A stretch of DNA of 64,000 nt from Nocardia transvalensis NBRC 15921 (GTDB lineage: Bacteria; Actinomycetota; Actinomycetes; Mycobacteriales; Mycobacteriaceae): assembly GCF_000308875.1 (NCBI RefSeq), contig NZ_BAGL01000044.1, positions 1-64,000 of the forward strand. The letters are read 5' to 3'. The notes below the pieces were generated by a model, which saw only the letters and a list, made by a program, of their open reading frames with translations, was not told the origin of the DNA and did no database searches. Below are positions 7,742 to 16,010 of this stretch, piece after piece. Numbering within the stretch: the stretch's first letter is position 1; each line of letters starts with the position of its first letter. The position numbers were made by a program, and so were the translations under genes.

Positions 7742-8065
7742 ATGTGGCTCTATGCCTTATGGGGGTTTCTCGGCGCGGCATTCTTTTGCGGCGTCGAGTT
7801 CCTGGAAGCCGGTCAGCGTGTCGGAGGATGGCCCTGGAAGCGTCCCGCGGGGCCGGGTGGCGGGCCCTACGCGGTGGCGATCGTCGTTCGCCTGGCGCTG
7901 GGGGCCGGGGTGACGGCCGCGCTCGCCGCGGGAGGGGTCCTCACGAATGTGTTGGTCGCGGTCGGGGCGGGGGCCGCAGCGCCGGCCATCCTGAAAAGTC
8001 TTGCCGCGCTGGCCGAGCGGATGCCGATCAGGCTGCCCGCGGGAAGCCGAGGTGGGAGCGCGTGA
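7742..8065 (+). CDS. Small membrane protein coupled to a DUF2235 hydrolase
   Basis: A 107-residue protein with about three hydrophobic segments (residues 3-20, 44-62 and 64-82) and a short charged tail. No family is recognised. Its stop overlaps the start of the next gene (gtga at 8062-8065), so the two are translationally coupled. The ATG at 7742 is preferred; a TTG 30 bases upstream is also in frame. It may anchor or regulate its partner at the membrane (inference). Confidence 0.65.
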   Translation: MWLYALWGFLGAAFFCGVEFLEAGQRVGGWPWKRPAGPGGGPYAVAIVVRLALGAGVTAALAAGGVLTNVLVAVGAGAAAPAILKSLAALAERMPIRLPAGSRGGSA

Positions 8066-9366
8066 AACGACTGGTGGTGTGTTGCGACGGCGAATGGAGA
8101 ACCGGCCCGCGCGTCGCCGGTGACCGGTTCGGACACCGGCTGCTGTCGGCGCTGGCGGGGACGACTCGGGCGTTCGCGCGGCCTCCCGCCGACGAGCCCG
8201 CGACCCGTGGCCGTCGCGTGCTGTCCGCGCTCGCCGGTTCGACCGCCGCATTCGCCCCGGGCCCGGCCGCGGAGTATCCCGAACCCGATGCCGGGGTGTC
8301 CAATATCCTGCAGATCGCGAAATCCGTGCGGCTGGGCACGACGACGGAAGCCGGCCGGTATGTCGGTCAGCGAGTCTTCTATATGAACGGTGCGGACCCG
8401 CAGGGCACTCTCGATACGGAACTCTCGACGATGTATCGCCAGCTGGCGCTGAATTGGGAGCCGGGCGATCAGATCTTTATTTTCGGTTTCAGCCGCGGCG
8501 CCTATACCGCGCGCAGTCTGGCGGGGATGATCGGCCGGTTCGGGCTGATGGGTATCCGGGGTATAGCCGCCGGCCGGTATCCCGAGGTGCTGGCGTATTA
8601 CCGGGAACGCAAACAGCATCCCGACGAGCCCGATCCGCCGCACTGGACGGATTTCCGTGCGGCCAACTGCCATTACCCCGTTCCGATCGAATTCCTGGGT
8701 GTGTTCGACACCGTCGGCGCGATGGGCGTGCCGGGACTTCGGCGGTGGCGGTACCGGTTTCCCGATATGCGGCTGTCGCCGTATGTGCAATGCGCTCGCC
8801 AGGTACTCGCCATCGATGAGCGCCGCCGTGTGTTCGCACCATGCCTGTGGGAGGTCGACGACGCGGTCGCCGGGCCGCTGCGTTCCGATCGGATCGAACA
8901 GGTGTGGTTCAAGGGTGGGCACACCGATATCGGCGGCGGCAATGCGGACTCCCGGCTGTCGGATCCGACGCTGCGCTGGATGGTGAACGAGGCCGCCGCG
9001 CGTGGTCTGGTATTCGAACGCGAACCCTTCGAGAAGTTCTCGGAGAGTGGCGCTTTCGACGCTTCCGCACAGCCGCGTAACGAGCTGACGGTTACGGATC
9101 GGCTCCTGAATCTGATCGGCCGGCTGCTCGATCCGCAGAGCCCGTACTACTATCCGGATTCCTGGCGCCGCCTGGACACCGGCACCCCGAATACGTACCT
9201 CTCGAATACCGTCGTGATCAGCGACGACTACCGCCCGCCGAATCTCGAACGCTGGCAACACGAACTCGCGCGGCAGGGCAAATCGCTGCCGTACGAGCCG
9301 GGGACCGATGCCGCTGCGGCAACCTCACCCCGCCCCGAGGATCCGCAGCGCACCCGCTCCCAGTGA
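8062..9366 (+). CDS. DUF2235 domain protein (alpha/beta-hydrolase-like)
   Basis: A 434-residue protein of the DUF2235 family. The family opening VVCCDGEWRTG is at the N terminus, the nucleophile elbow GFSRGAYTARSLAG is near residue 150, and FLGVFDTVGA and VWFKGGHTDIGGG follow. DUF2235 proteins include type VI secretion phospholipase effectors, but in actinomycetes they are mostly uncharacterised. An insertion of about 45 residues near the N terminus, between the opening motif and the SNILQIAKSV segment, repeats the phrase RxLLSALAGxTxAFA twice. GTG start with aggtggg upstream; coupled to the small membrane protein. Confidence 0.82.
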   Translation: MKRLVVCCDGEWRTGPRVAGDRFGHRLLSALAGTTRAFARPPADEPATRGRRVLSALAGSTAAFAPGPAAEYPEPDAGVSNILQIAKSVRLGTTTEAGRYVGQRVFYMNGADPQGTLDTELSTMYRQLALNWEPGDQIFIFGFSRGAYTARSLAGMIGRFGLMGIRGIAAGRYPEVLAYYRERKQHPDEPDPPHWTDFRAANCHYPVPIEFLGVFDTVGAMGVPGLRRWRYRFPDMRLSPYVQCARQVLAIDERRRVFAPCLWEVDDAVAGPLRSDRIEQVWFKGGHTDIGGGNADSRLSDPTLRWMVNEAAARGLVFEREPFEKFSESGAFDASAQPRNELTVTDRLLNLIGRLLDPQSPYYYPDSWRRLDTGTPNTYLSNTVVISDDYRPPNLERWQHELARQGKSLPYEPGTDAAAATSPRPEDPQRTRSQ

Positions 9367-9436
9367 TCTCGCGGCATTCACCGGCGGGCATATGGCGACC
9401 GTGCGGGCGCTGAAGATCCCTCGATAGGGTGGGGTG

Positions 9437-9919
9437 GTGAACGTCGAGGTTACACAGCTGCCGGGTATCGGTGTGCGCAAAGATTTTCCATTGAAAGATT
9501 CCCGTCGCCGGGTCGGGGTGATCGATCATAAGGACGGCACGATCGATCTCATAGTGAGCAAACCCGGGAATCCGGATGCGACGGACCAGATTTCGCTGTC
9601 GGCCCACGAGGCCGCGGTATTGGCCAATCTGCTGGGTGCGCCACAGTTGGTGGCGCAGCTGCGAAACGAGCATCGCGACTACGGCGATCTGACGACGCGC
9701 CAGCTGGTGATCCGGGACGGATCGCCGTTCGACGCCCGATTGCTGGGCGATACGCAGATGCGGACCAGGACGAAGGTTTCGATCGTCGCGGTGGTGCGCG
9801 CGGGTCAGGCGATTCCCTCGCCGGGACCGGATTTCGCGTTCACCGCCGGTGACGTGCTCGTTGTTGTCGGAACGGCGGAGGGGCTCGCGGCTGCCGACAG
9901 ACTATTGATGGACGGCTGA
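9437..9919 (+). CDS. RCK_C (TrkA-C) domain protein, KhtT-like antiporter regulator
   Basis: A 160-residue protein whose C-terminal part (residues 75-158) is a TrkA-C domain: IRDGSPFDARLLGDT, then PSPGPDFAFTAGDVLVVVGT. In Bacillus, KhtT is the regulatory subunit of the K+(NH4+)/H+ antiporter KhtU. The gene ends five bases before a CPA2 antiporter gene, the classic KhtT-KhtU order. The GTG at 9437 is chosen for its distance from agggtggg; a GTG three bases earlier is possible. Confidence 0.85.
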   Translation: MNVEVTQLPGIGVRKDFPLKDSRRRVGVIDHKDGTIDLIVSKPGNPDATDQISLSAHEAAVLANLLGAPQLVAQLRNEHRDYGDLTTRQLVIRDGSPFDARLLGDTQMRTRTKVSIVAVVRAGQAIPSPGPDFAFTAGDVLVVVGTAEGLAAADRLLMDG

Positions 9920-9924
9920 AACGT

Positions 9925-11181
9925 ATGGTGGAGCATGAAACCGCCCTGGCGCTGATTCAGCTGGGCGCGGTGTTTTTCGGTTTGGGTCTACTGGGCAGAG
10001 TTGCCGCGCGGATCGGGATGTCGCCGATTCCGTTGTATCTGATCGGGGGGCTGGTCTTCGGCACCGGCGGGCTGATCGAACTGGATCACGTGGACGAGTT
10101 CATCCACCTGGCCAGCGAGATCGGCGTCGTGTTGCTGTTGTTGCTGCTCGGCCTGGAATACACCGCGAACGAGCTGGTCACGGGAATGCGCAAGTCCTGG
10201 CTCGCCGGTGTGCTGGATATCGTTCTGAACGCGACGCCCGGTGTCGTGGTCGCGTTGCTGCTGAAATGGGGACTCACCGGCGCGGTCGCGATGGCGGGCG
10301 TCACGTATATCTCCTCGTCCGGAATCGTGGCGAAGGTGCTGGGGGATCTCGGCCGGTTGGGTAACCGGGAGACGCCCACGATTCTGTCGATTCTGGTGTT
10401 CGAGGATCTGGTGATGGCCGGGTATCTGCCGGTCCTGACCGCGGTGCTGGCCGGCGTCGGATTCGCGGCCGGGGTGAAGACCCTGGGCATCGCGCTGGCG
10501 GCGGTCACGGTGGTGCTGGTCGTCGCGCTGCGCTACGGCAAATACGTGTCGATGATCGTCGACAGCGAGGATCGGGAGATCTTCCTGCTGAAGCTGCTGG
10601 GATCGGCGCTGCTGGTGGCCGGTGTGGCCTCCGCGTTGCAGGTGTCGGCGGCGGTGGGCGCGTTCCTGCTGGGTATCGCGATCTCGGATTCGACCGCCCA
10701 TACCGCGACGAAGATCCTGGAACCGTTACGGGACCTGTTCGCCGCGTTGTTCTTCGTGCTGTTCGGGCTGAGTACCGATCCGACCAGTATTCCGCCCGTG
10801 CTGGGCTGGGCGGTCGTGCTGGCGGTGGCCACGGTCGCGACCAAGGTAGCCACCGGATGGTGGGCGGCCAAACGCGCCGGAGCGTCGACGTACGGGCGGG
10901 CGCGTGCCGGTACGGCGCTGGTGGCTCGCGGCGAATTCTCCATCGTGATCGCCGGATTGGCGGTGACGACCGGTGCGGTCCCGCCCGAGTTCGCGGCGCT
11001 GGCCACCACCTACGTCCTGCTGATGGCCGTGCTCGGCCCGATCGCGGCCCGCGTGGTGGAGCCGATTCTGGTCGTGGTTTCGCGGTTGCGCTCGTCCAAG
11101 CGCAGCGGAACCCGGTCCACCCTCGAAACGTCCGGCGCGGACGGCGTCACGGGCCAGAGCCAGGCAGTGACGGAGTCCTAG
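9925..11181 (+). CDS. CPA2-family cation/proton antiporter, KhtU-like
   Basis: A 418-residue integral membrane protein with about 12 hydrophobic helices, the Na+/H+ exchanger fold. Recognisable parts include GGLVFGTGGLIELDH, the EIGVVLLLLLLGLEY helix, YISSSGIVAKVL and ARGEFSIVIAGLA near the end. With the upstream TrkA-C protein it should form a K+ efflux antiporter gated by ligand or pH. It starts at an ATG five bases after the khtT-like stop. The charged tail lacks a TrkA-N domain, so the separate upstream subunit provides regulation. Confidence 0.87.
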   Translation: MVEHETALALIQLGAVFFGLGLLGRVAARIGMSPIPLYLIGGLVFGTGGLIELDHVDEFIHLASEIGVVLLLLLLGLEYTANELVTGMRKSWLAGVLDIVLNATPGVVVALLLKWGLTGAVAMAGVTYISSSGIVAKVLGDLGRLGNRETPTILSILVFEDLVMAGYLPVLTAVLAGVGFAAGVKTLGIALAAVTVVLVVALRYGKYVSMIVDSEDREIFLLKLLGSALLVAGVASALQVSAAVGAFLLGIAISDSTAHTATKILEPLRDLFAALFFVLFGLSTDPTSIPPVLGWAVVLAVATVATKVATGWWAAKRAGASTYGRARAGTALVARGEFSIVIAGLAVTTGAVPPEFAALATTYVLLMAVLGPIAARVVEPILVVVSRLRSSKRSGTRSTLETSGADGVTGQSQAVTES

Positions 11182-11269
11182 CGCCGCCGGTGCCCGCCCA
11201 GCGAGGCGACTCCGCTGCCCCCGCGAAATGCGGTGGCCCGGGGTCGTCCGGGGCGGGCATAGTGCCCGC

Positions 11270-12076
11270 ATGGAGATCGTGGGACTGGACGCCGACGGGT
11301 TCATCGCCCGGGAAGGTTCGCTCGACCGGATTCAGGCGCCGTTCGCACCGGTGGTCGACCATGCGTGCGCGGCCATCGAGGAGACCTTCGGCCCCGACCG
11401 CCTGCACAGCGCCTACCTGTACGGCAGCGTTCCCCGGGGCAGCGCCGTCCCGGGCGTGTCCGACCTCGACGTACTCCTCGCCCTCCGGCAGGAACCCACC
11501 CCGCCCGACCGGTCCGACGCCGGGTCCCTCGCCACCGTGCTGGATGCCACCCACGCCGTGATCAACGGCGCCGGCATCGAACTCGCTTCCACCGCAACGT
11601 TACTCAGCGATATCGAACGCCACGACCTGGGCTGGTTCGTCGCCTGCCTGTGCACGCCGCTGCTCGGCGACGACCTCGCGGCGTACCTCCCGCGCTACCG
11701 GCCCACAGCACACCTCGCCCGCGAGACCAATGGGGACCTCGACCAGGCGGTCCGATCCTGGCGGGCGCAGCGCGGCGGCGACCTCACCGAGGTCGAGCGC
11801 CTCCGGCTGACCAGGCGGGCCTCCCGCCGCATCGTGCGATCGGGCCTGACCCTGGTGATGCCGCGCTGGGGTGGATGGACCAGCGATCTGGCCCGCTCGG
11901 CGGAGATCTTCGCCCGCTACTACCCGTCTCGCGGCGCCCAGATGCGCACGGCCGCAACGATCGCGCGCGTCCCGGCCGAGGACCCGGTCGTCCTCGACAT
12001 GCTCCTCGACGACCTCGGGCCGTGGCTCGCCGCCGAATACATCCGGGTGCACGGAACCAAGGCGCCTCGCGGCTGA
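11270..12076 (+). CDS. Nucleotidyltransferase domain protein
   Basis: A 268-residue protein with a DNA polymerase beta-type nucleotidyltransferase core. The G-S motif and metal-binding acids lie in YGSVPRGSAVPGVSDLDVLL at about residues 45-64. The helical C-terminal region resembles aminoglycoside adenylyltransferase-like proteins, but the substrate cannot be called. The ATG at 11270 is preferred over an upstream frame that overlaps GC-rich spacer. It stands alone between the antiporter and a convergent SDR. Confidence 0.75.
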   Translation: MEIVGLDADGFIAREGSLDRIQAPFAPVVDHACAAIEETFGPDRLHSAYLYGSVPRGSAVPGVSDLDVLLALRQEPTPPDRSDAGSLATVLDATHAVINGAGIELASTATLLSDIERHDLGWFVACLCTPLLGDDLAAYLPRYRPTAHLARETNGDLDQAVRSWRAQRGGDLTEVERLRLTRRASRRIVRSGLTLVMPRWGGWTSDLARSAEIFARYYPSRGAQMRTAATIARVPAEDPVVLDMLLDDLGPWLAAEYIRVHGTKAPRG

Positions 12077-12103
12077 CACCCTATTGGATTGTGAGACAAC
12101 GGG

Positions 12104-12880
12104 TTACGGGGAAGGTAGGTCGGTCGAGAGTGCTCGGAGTTTGGCGACGGTGTCGGGGTAGCGGCGGAGGTGGGCGCCGCCGTTGAGGTCTATGGCAGCG
12201 CCGGTCATCCAGCCGGAGCGGTCGGAGGCGAGGAAGGCGGCGAGTTCGGCGACGTCTTCCGGGCGGCCGCTGCGGGCGAGGGGGGTGTTCTCGAGGTATT
12301 CCTCGCGCAGGCCCGGCACCATGGCGATGCCGGCTACCAGCGGGGTGTCGACGAGGCCCGGTGAGATCGCGTTGACGCGGACGCCGCGGTCGGCCAGTTC
12401 CAGCGCCGCCACCTGGACCAGCATGAGGACGCCCGCCTTGGCCGAGCAGTAGGCCGCCAATCCCGTCCCGGGCTGGCGTCCGTTGAGGGAGGCCACGCAG
12501 ACGATGCTGCCGTTGTCGGCGAGGTGCCGTCCGGCGTGCTTGACCACGAGGAAGGTCCCGGTCAGGCAGACATCGAGGGTGGTCTGCCAATTCGCGAGGT
12601 CGAGTTCGGTGACCGCGCCGAACATCGACAGACCCGCGCAGTGCACCACGGTGTGGGCGCCGGCCGCCGCGCGCAATCCCTCGGCCACCGAATCCTCGTC
12701 GGTCACGTCCATTCGTACCGCGGTCACCGCGTCGCCGAGTTCGTCGGCTAGGCGCCGCGCGGCCGCCTCATCGATATCGGCGACGACCACCCGGTATCCC
12801 TCGGCGGCCAGCAGGCGCACGGTGGCGGCGCCGATACCGGACGCACCGCCGGTGACCACCGCGGTGCTGCCCGCGCTCAC
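12104..12880 (-). CDS. Classical SDR oxidoreductase
   Basis: A 258-residue short-chain dehydrogenase with TGGASGIG (about residues 10-17), the serine segment VCVASLNG and the YCSAK catalytic Tyr-Lys pair. Third gene of an FMO-hydrolase-SDR operon; its GTG start overlaps the hydrolase stop (gtga at 12877-12880). It probably reduces or oxidises a ketone or alcohol in the FMO pathway. Regulated with the operon from the promoter near 15200. Confidence 0.87.
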   Translation of the reverse strand: MSAGSTAVVTGGASGIGAATVRLLAAEGYRVVVADIDEAAARRLADELGDAVTAVRMDVTDEDSVAEGLRAAAGAHTVVHCAGLSMFGAVTELDLANWQTTLDVCLTGTFLVVKHAGRHLADNGSIVCVASLNGRQPGTGLAAYCSAKAGVLMLVQVAALELADRGVRVNAISPGLVDTPLVAGIAMVPGLREEYLENTPLARSGRPEDVAELAAFLASDRSGWMTGAAIDLNGGAHLRRYPDTVAKLRALSTDLPSP

Positions 12881-13818
12881 GCGGACCGTCCCGGACTCGT
12901 CACGGTCCGCGGGGCGAGATGCCTTCGCAGGAAACGCAATTGGTGGTCGACGGCGGTCTCGAACCAGGGCCGGTCCGGGAACAGGTCGAAGTGGTCGCAG
13001 GGGTAGTGGCGCACCTCGGCCCGCGCCGCGAACGCGGTCTTCGCCGCCGCGTGCGGCGGTGCGGCCCTGTCGAAGTCGGCGATCTGCACCAGCACCGGCG
13101 CGGTGATGCGATCGGCGTGACGGCCCGGCCGGTAACCACCGAGTTCCAGCGCGACCGCGGCGTCCACCTCGTTACGCCAGGTCGGACCGGACAGGCCGAG
13201 GTAGCTGTCGTAGAAGCCGTCGGCGGTCAATGCAGCGCGCTCGCCGGGCCGTCCCACCAGGGGAATCATCACCGGCCGCCGGCCCAGCCGGGCCGATACC
13301 GCGCTGCGCACCGCCGTGACCGCCGAGCCGGCGACCGCCCGCGCGCCCACCTGCCGCAGGGCGAGGAGACCGGCGGCCGGTCCGGAGACGAGCGGAACGG
13401 CGGCGATCACCGCGGCGACATCCGTGCGGTCCGCGGCGACGGTCAGCGCGTGCCCGCCCGACATCGATACTCCCCACAGCACCAGCCGACCGGGATCCAC
13501 GCCGGTCTGCCGCCCGGCCGCGGTCGCCGCGGCCCGGAAGTCCGCCACCTGTCCCGCGACCGAGACCCGCTGCCGCGGCTGTCCGGCGGAGGCGCCGAAA
13601 CCCCGGTAGTCGAAGGCGAATACGGCGAGACCCGCGGCGCGGAAGATGTTCGCGAAGGGCAGCAGTCCGGAGTCCTTGGTCCCTCCGAATCCGTGTGCCA
13701 TCACCACGACCGGACGGCCGTCGGCGCTTTCGAAGGGACCCGCGGGCTCCGGCTCGAAAAACCATGCATCGCACGAAATTCCGTGCGAGGAGAACTCGAC
13801 CTGCCGATAGTTCGTCAC
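12877..13818 (-). CDS. Alpha/beta hydrolase of an FMO operon
   Basis: A 313-residue hydrolase of the dienelactone hydrolase/acyl esterase type: VVMAHGFGGTKDSG oxyanion region, nucleophile elbow GVSMSGG, acid in QIADFDRAAP, and catalytic His in YPCDHFDLF. It presumably hydrolyses the ester or lactone made by the upstream monooxygenase. GTG starts and stops overlap both neighbours by four bases (13815-13818 and 12877-12880), so all three genes are translationally coupled. Confidence 0.85.
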   Translation of the reverse strand: MTNYRQVEFSSHGISCDAWFFEPEPAGPFESADGRPVVVMAHGFGGTKDSGLLPFANIFRAAGLAVFAFDYRGFGASAGQPRQRVSVAGQVADFRAAATAAGRQTGVDPGRLVLWGVSMSGGHALTVAADRTDVAAVIAAVPLVSGPAAGLLALRQVGARAVAGSAVTAVRSAVSARLGRRPVMIPLVGRPGERAALTADGFYDSYLGLSGPTWRNEVDAAVALELGGYRPGRHADRITAPVLVQIADFDRAAPPHAAAKTAFAARAEVRHYPCDHFDLFPDRPWFETAVDHQLRFLRRHLAPRTVTSPGRSA

Positions 13819-15188
13819 CGGTGCGCCTCCTGGCTCCGCTGTGCGCCCGCCTGTGACCAGCGCGGGGGACCCGCGGCCGCCGCCCGGCGCGCACCGGCCG
13901 GCAGTTCCCGGACCCGCATGTCGTGTTCGTAGAGGAAGTAGTCCAATTGCTGTGTGTGCCTGGGGCGGTCGAGCATGTGACCGGTGTAGAACTGCTGGTC
14001 GGCGACGATCACGCGGCGCATCTCGGCCTCGCCGGGCGGCCGGTAGCGCCCGGCGGCGTAGGCCGCGATCAGGCGGGCCTGGCATTCCACGAACGGGAAC
14101 AGCGTCGGTGTGGCCTGGGCGAATCCGGCGAACATCAGATCGTCCATGCCGGGCAGGAAGATTCGTTTGTAGAGATCGATCCGGTTGTCCGGTGCGCTGA
14201 TGAAATCGGGGTCGAAGAACGGGAAGGTGATGTTGTAGCCGGTGGCGTAGACGACGATATCGAAGTCGTCGCTGCTGCCGTCCCGGAAATACGCTGTGCG
14301 GCCGTCGAATCGCTCGATATCGGGCTTGGCGATCACGTCACCGGAGCCCAGGCGCAGCGGCAGTTCCACCGATTGCGTCGGATGCGCCTCGAAGAATTTG
14401 TGGTTCGGCGTGGGCAGGCCGTAGTTCTCCGGCCGCCCCGCCGTGAGCGGCTGACCCCACTGGACGACCTTGCGCTGCCACGACGTCGGGATATACGGAA
14501 AAGTCCGGAAGTACTTGTCCGCCGGACGTCCCGCGATGTACTTCGGCACGATCCAGGCGCCCGACCGGGTGGACAGCGTGAGCCGGTTGTCCAGCGCCTT
14601 CGACGACAGTTCGACGGCGATATCGGCCGCGCTGTTGCCGAGTCCGACCACGAGGATCCGGCGGCCGCGGAAATCCAGCGGGGTGTCCGGATCGATGTAG
14701 TGATGGGCGTGCAGGGTCTCGCCGGTGAACTCGCCCGGGAAATCCGGATAGCGCGGGTCCCAGTGGTGCCCGTTGGCGACCACGAGCAGATCGAATCGCC
14801 GGACCTCGCCGCGTTCGGTGGTGAGTTCCCAGCCGCCGTCCGGCAGCCGCCGCGCCGCGGTGACGCCGTTGCGGAATTCGATGGCATCGGTGAGATCGAA
14901 TGCCGCGCAATAGTCGTCGAGATATCGCTTGATCTGCGTGTGGTGCGGGAAATCCGGATAGTCCACGGGCATCGGGAAATCCCGGAACGACAGCCGGTGC
15001 TTGGAGGTATCGATGTGCAGCGATCGGTAGGCGCTGCTGTGGCCGTTCGGATTCCCGAAGGCCCAGTTGCCGCCGACCCGGTCCGACGATTCGAAGCACA
15101 CGTACGGCACGCCGTAGTCGTTGAGCATCTTGCCGGCGGTCAGCCCGCTGATGCCGGCGCCGATGACAGCGGTCCGCGGTAGGTACAT
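13815..15188 (-). CDS. Flavin-containing monooxygenase (class B, FMO/Baeyer-Villiger type)
   Basis: A 457-residue flavoprotein. FAD-binding GAGISG is at about residues 10-15. The FMO fingerprint FxGxxxHxxxY is present as FTGETLHAHHY. The NADPH motif VVGLGNSA and the ATGY segment follow. Such enzymes oxygenate ketones or heteroatoms; followed by a hydrolase and an SDR, a ketone-to-ester-to-alcohol route is a reasonable inference. The order FMO, hydrolase, SDR recalls the mymA-type operon of mycobacteria. ATG start with aaagga upstream. Two tandem copies of an operator lie between it and a divergent TetR gene. Confidence 0.88.
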   Translation of the reverse strand: MYLPRTAVIGAGISGLTAGKMLNDYGVPYVCFESSDRVGGNWAFGNPNGHSSAYRSLHIDTSKHRLSFRDFPMPVDYPDFPHHTQIKRYLDDYCAAFDLTDAIEFRNGVTAARRLPDGGWELTTERGEVRRFDLLVVANGHHWDPRYPDFPGEFTGETLHAHHYIDPDTPLDFRGRRILVVGLGNSAADIAVELSSKALDNRLTLSTRSGAWIVPKYIAGRPADKYFRTFPYIPTSWQRKVVQWGQPLTAGRPENYGLPTPNHKFFEAHPTQSVELPLRLGSGDVIAKPDIERFDGRTAYFRDGSSDDFDIVVYATGYNITFPFFDPDFISAPDNRIDLYKRIFLPGMDDLMFAGFAQATPTLFPFVECQARLIAAYAAGRYRPPGEAEMRRVIVADQQFYTGHMLDRPRHTQQLDYFLYEHDMRVRELPAGARRAAAAGPPRWSQAGAQRSQEAHR

Positions 15189-15206
15189 CGTGCGTCCTTT
15201 CCGAGC

Positions 15207-15259
15207 GTAGACAGATCGGAGACTCTGTCTACAGTGGACAGAATCTCAGAAGTGTCTAC
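15207..15259. promoter_or_regulatory. Two tandem 26-bp TetR operators (FMO promoter)
   Basis: Site 1 (15207-15232) is gtagacaga, eight bases, tctgtctac: a perfect inverted repeat. Site 2 (15234-15259) has the same geometry: gtggacaga, eight bases, agtgtctac. They lie between the divergent FMO and TetR genes. A third copy with identical spacing lies upstream of the F420-type oxidoreductase at 17191-17216. Confidence 0.82.
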
Positions 15260-15326
15260 TATTTGCTAAGGTTTTCGCGGAACCGGCGGAAATTCGCCGG
15301 TCACGGACCGATCGAAAGCGGGGCGT

Positions 15327-15929
15327 GTGACCGAGGCACCGGTGAACGGGGTGGTGGACCAGCTGCTCGACGCCGCGCAGACATTGCTGGCGCGCAAGGG
15401 AATTCGCGCCACGACCGTCATCGAGGTGGCCGAGGAGGCGGGGGTGTCGCGGGCCTGGCTGTATCGCCACTTCCCGGACAAGTCGGCGCTGCTGGGCGCG
15501 GCGATCGTGCGGCTGACGGATTCGTTCTGGAGTGGTGCGCGGGCCGAACTCGACACCTTCGGCACGTTCACGGAGCAGCTCGTGGCGGGCGTGCGGATCG
15601 GGCGCCGCGTCTACGACGATCCGGGGGCGCTGCCGCTGCGGCTGCGGGTGACCGAGCCGGAGGAGTTCGCGGCGTGTGTGGGCGCGGGGGTTTCGGGCTT
15701 GGTTCCGGATCTCGGGGCGTTCTGGCTGCCGTATGTCGAGGCCGCGATGGCTCGCGGCGAGATCGCCGGGCGGCACGATCCACGCGAGGTGTCGGAGTGG
15801 ATCGCGCGGGTGCTGATCAGCCTGGGCACCATGCCGGGGGAGACGATCGATGCCGACGATCCGGCCACTGTCCTCCGCCATCTGCGCACCTTCGTCTTGC
15901 CGGGTCTGCGGGCCGATCCTCGCGGGTGA
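15327..15929 (+). CDS. TetR/AcrR family regulator of the FMO operon
   Basis: A 200-residue TetR protein. The HTH spans residues 12-50 with recognition segment VSRAWLYRHFPDKSALL. It is divergent from the FMO operon and convergent with the F420-type oxidoreductase gene. All three 26-bp operator copies surround this gene, so it is the natural repressor of both units and of itself. The start is the GTG at 15327; an overlapping GTG two bases upstream is out of frame. Confidence 0.88.
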   Translation: MTEAPVNGVVDQLLDAAQTLLARKGIRATTVIEVAEEAGVSRAWLYRHFPDKSALLGAAIVRLTDSFWSGARAELDTFGTFTEQLVAGVRIGRRVYDDPGALPLRLRVTEPEEFAACVGAGVSGLVPDLGAFWLPYVEAAMARGEIAGRHDPREVSEWIARVLISLGTMPGETIDADDPATVLRHLRTFVLPGLRADPRG

Positions 15930-16010
15930 GATGACCACGGTGCCAGGCGGGCGATCCACGCGGGGTGCCGTGTCCGGGCCGTGTGCCGATCCGCGTGGGC
16001 GACGCGTTCG

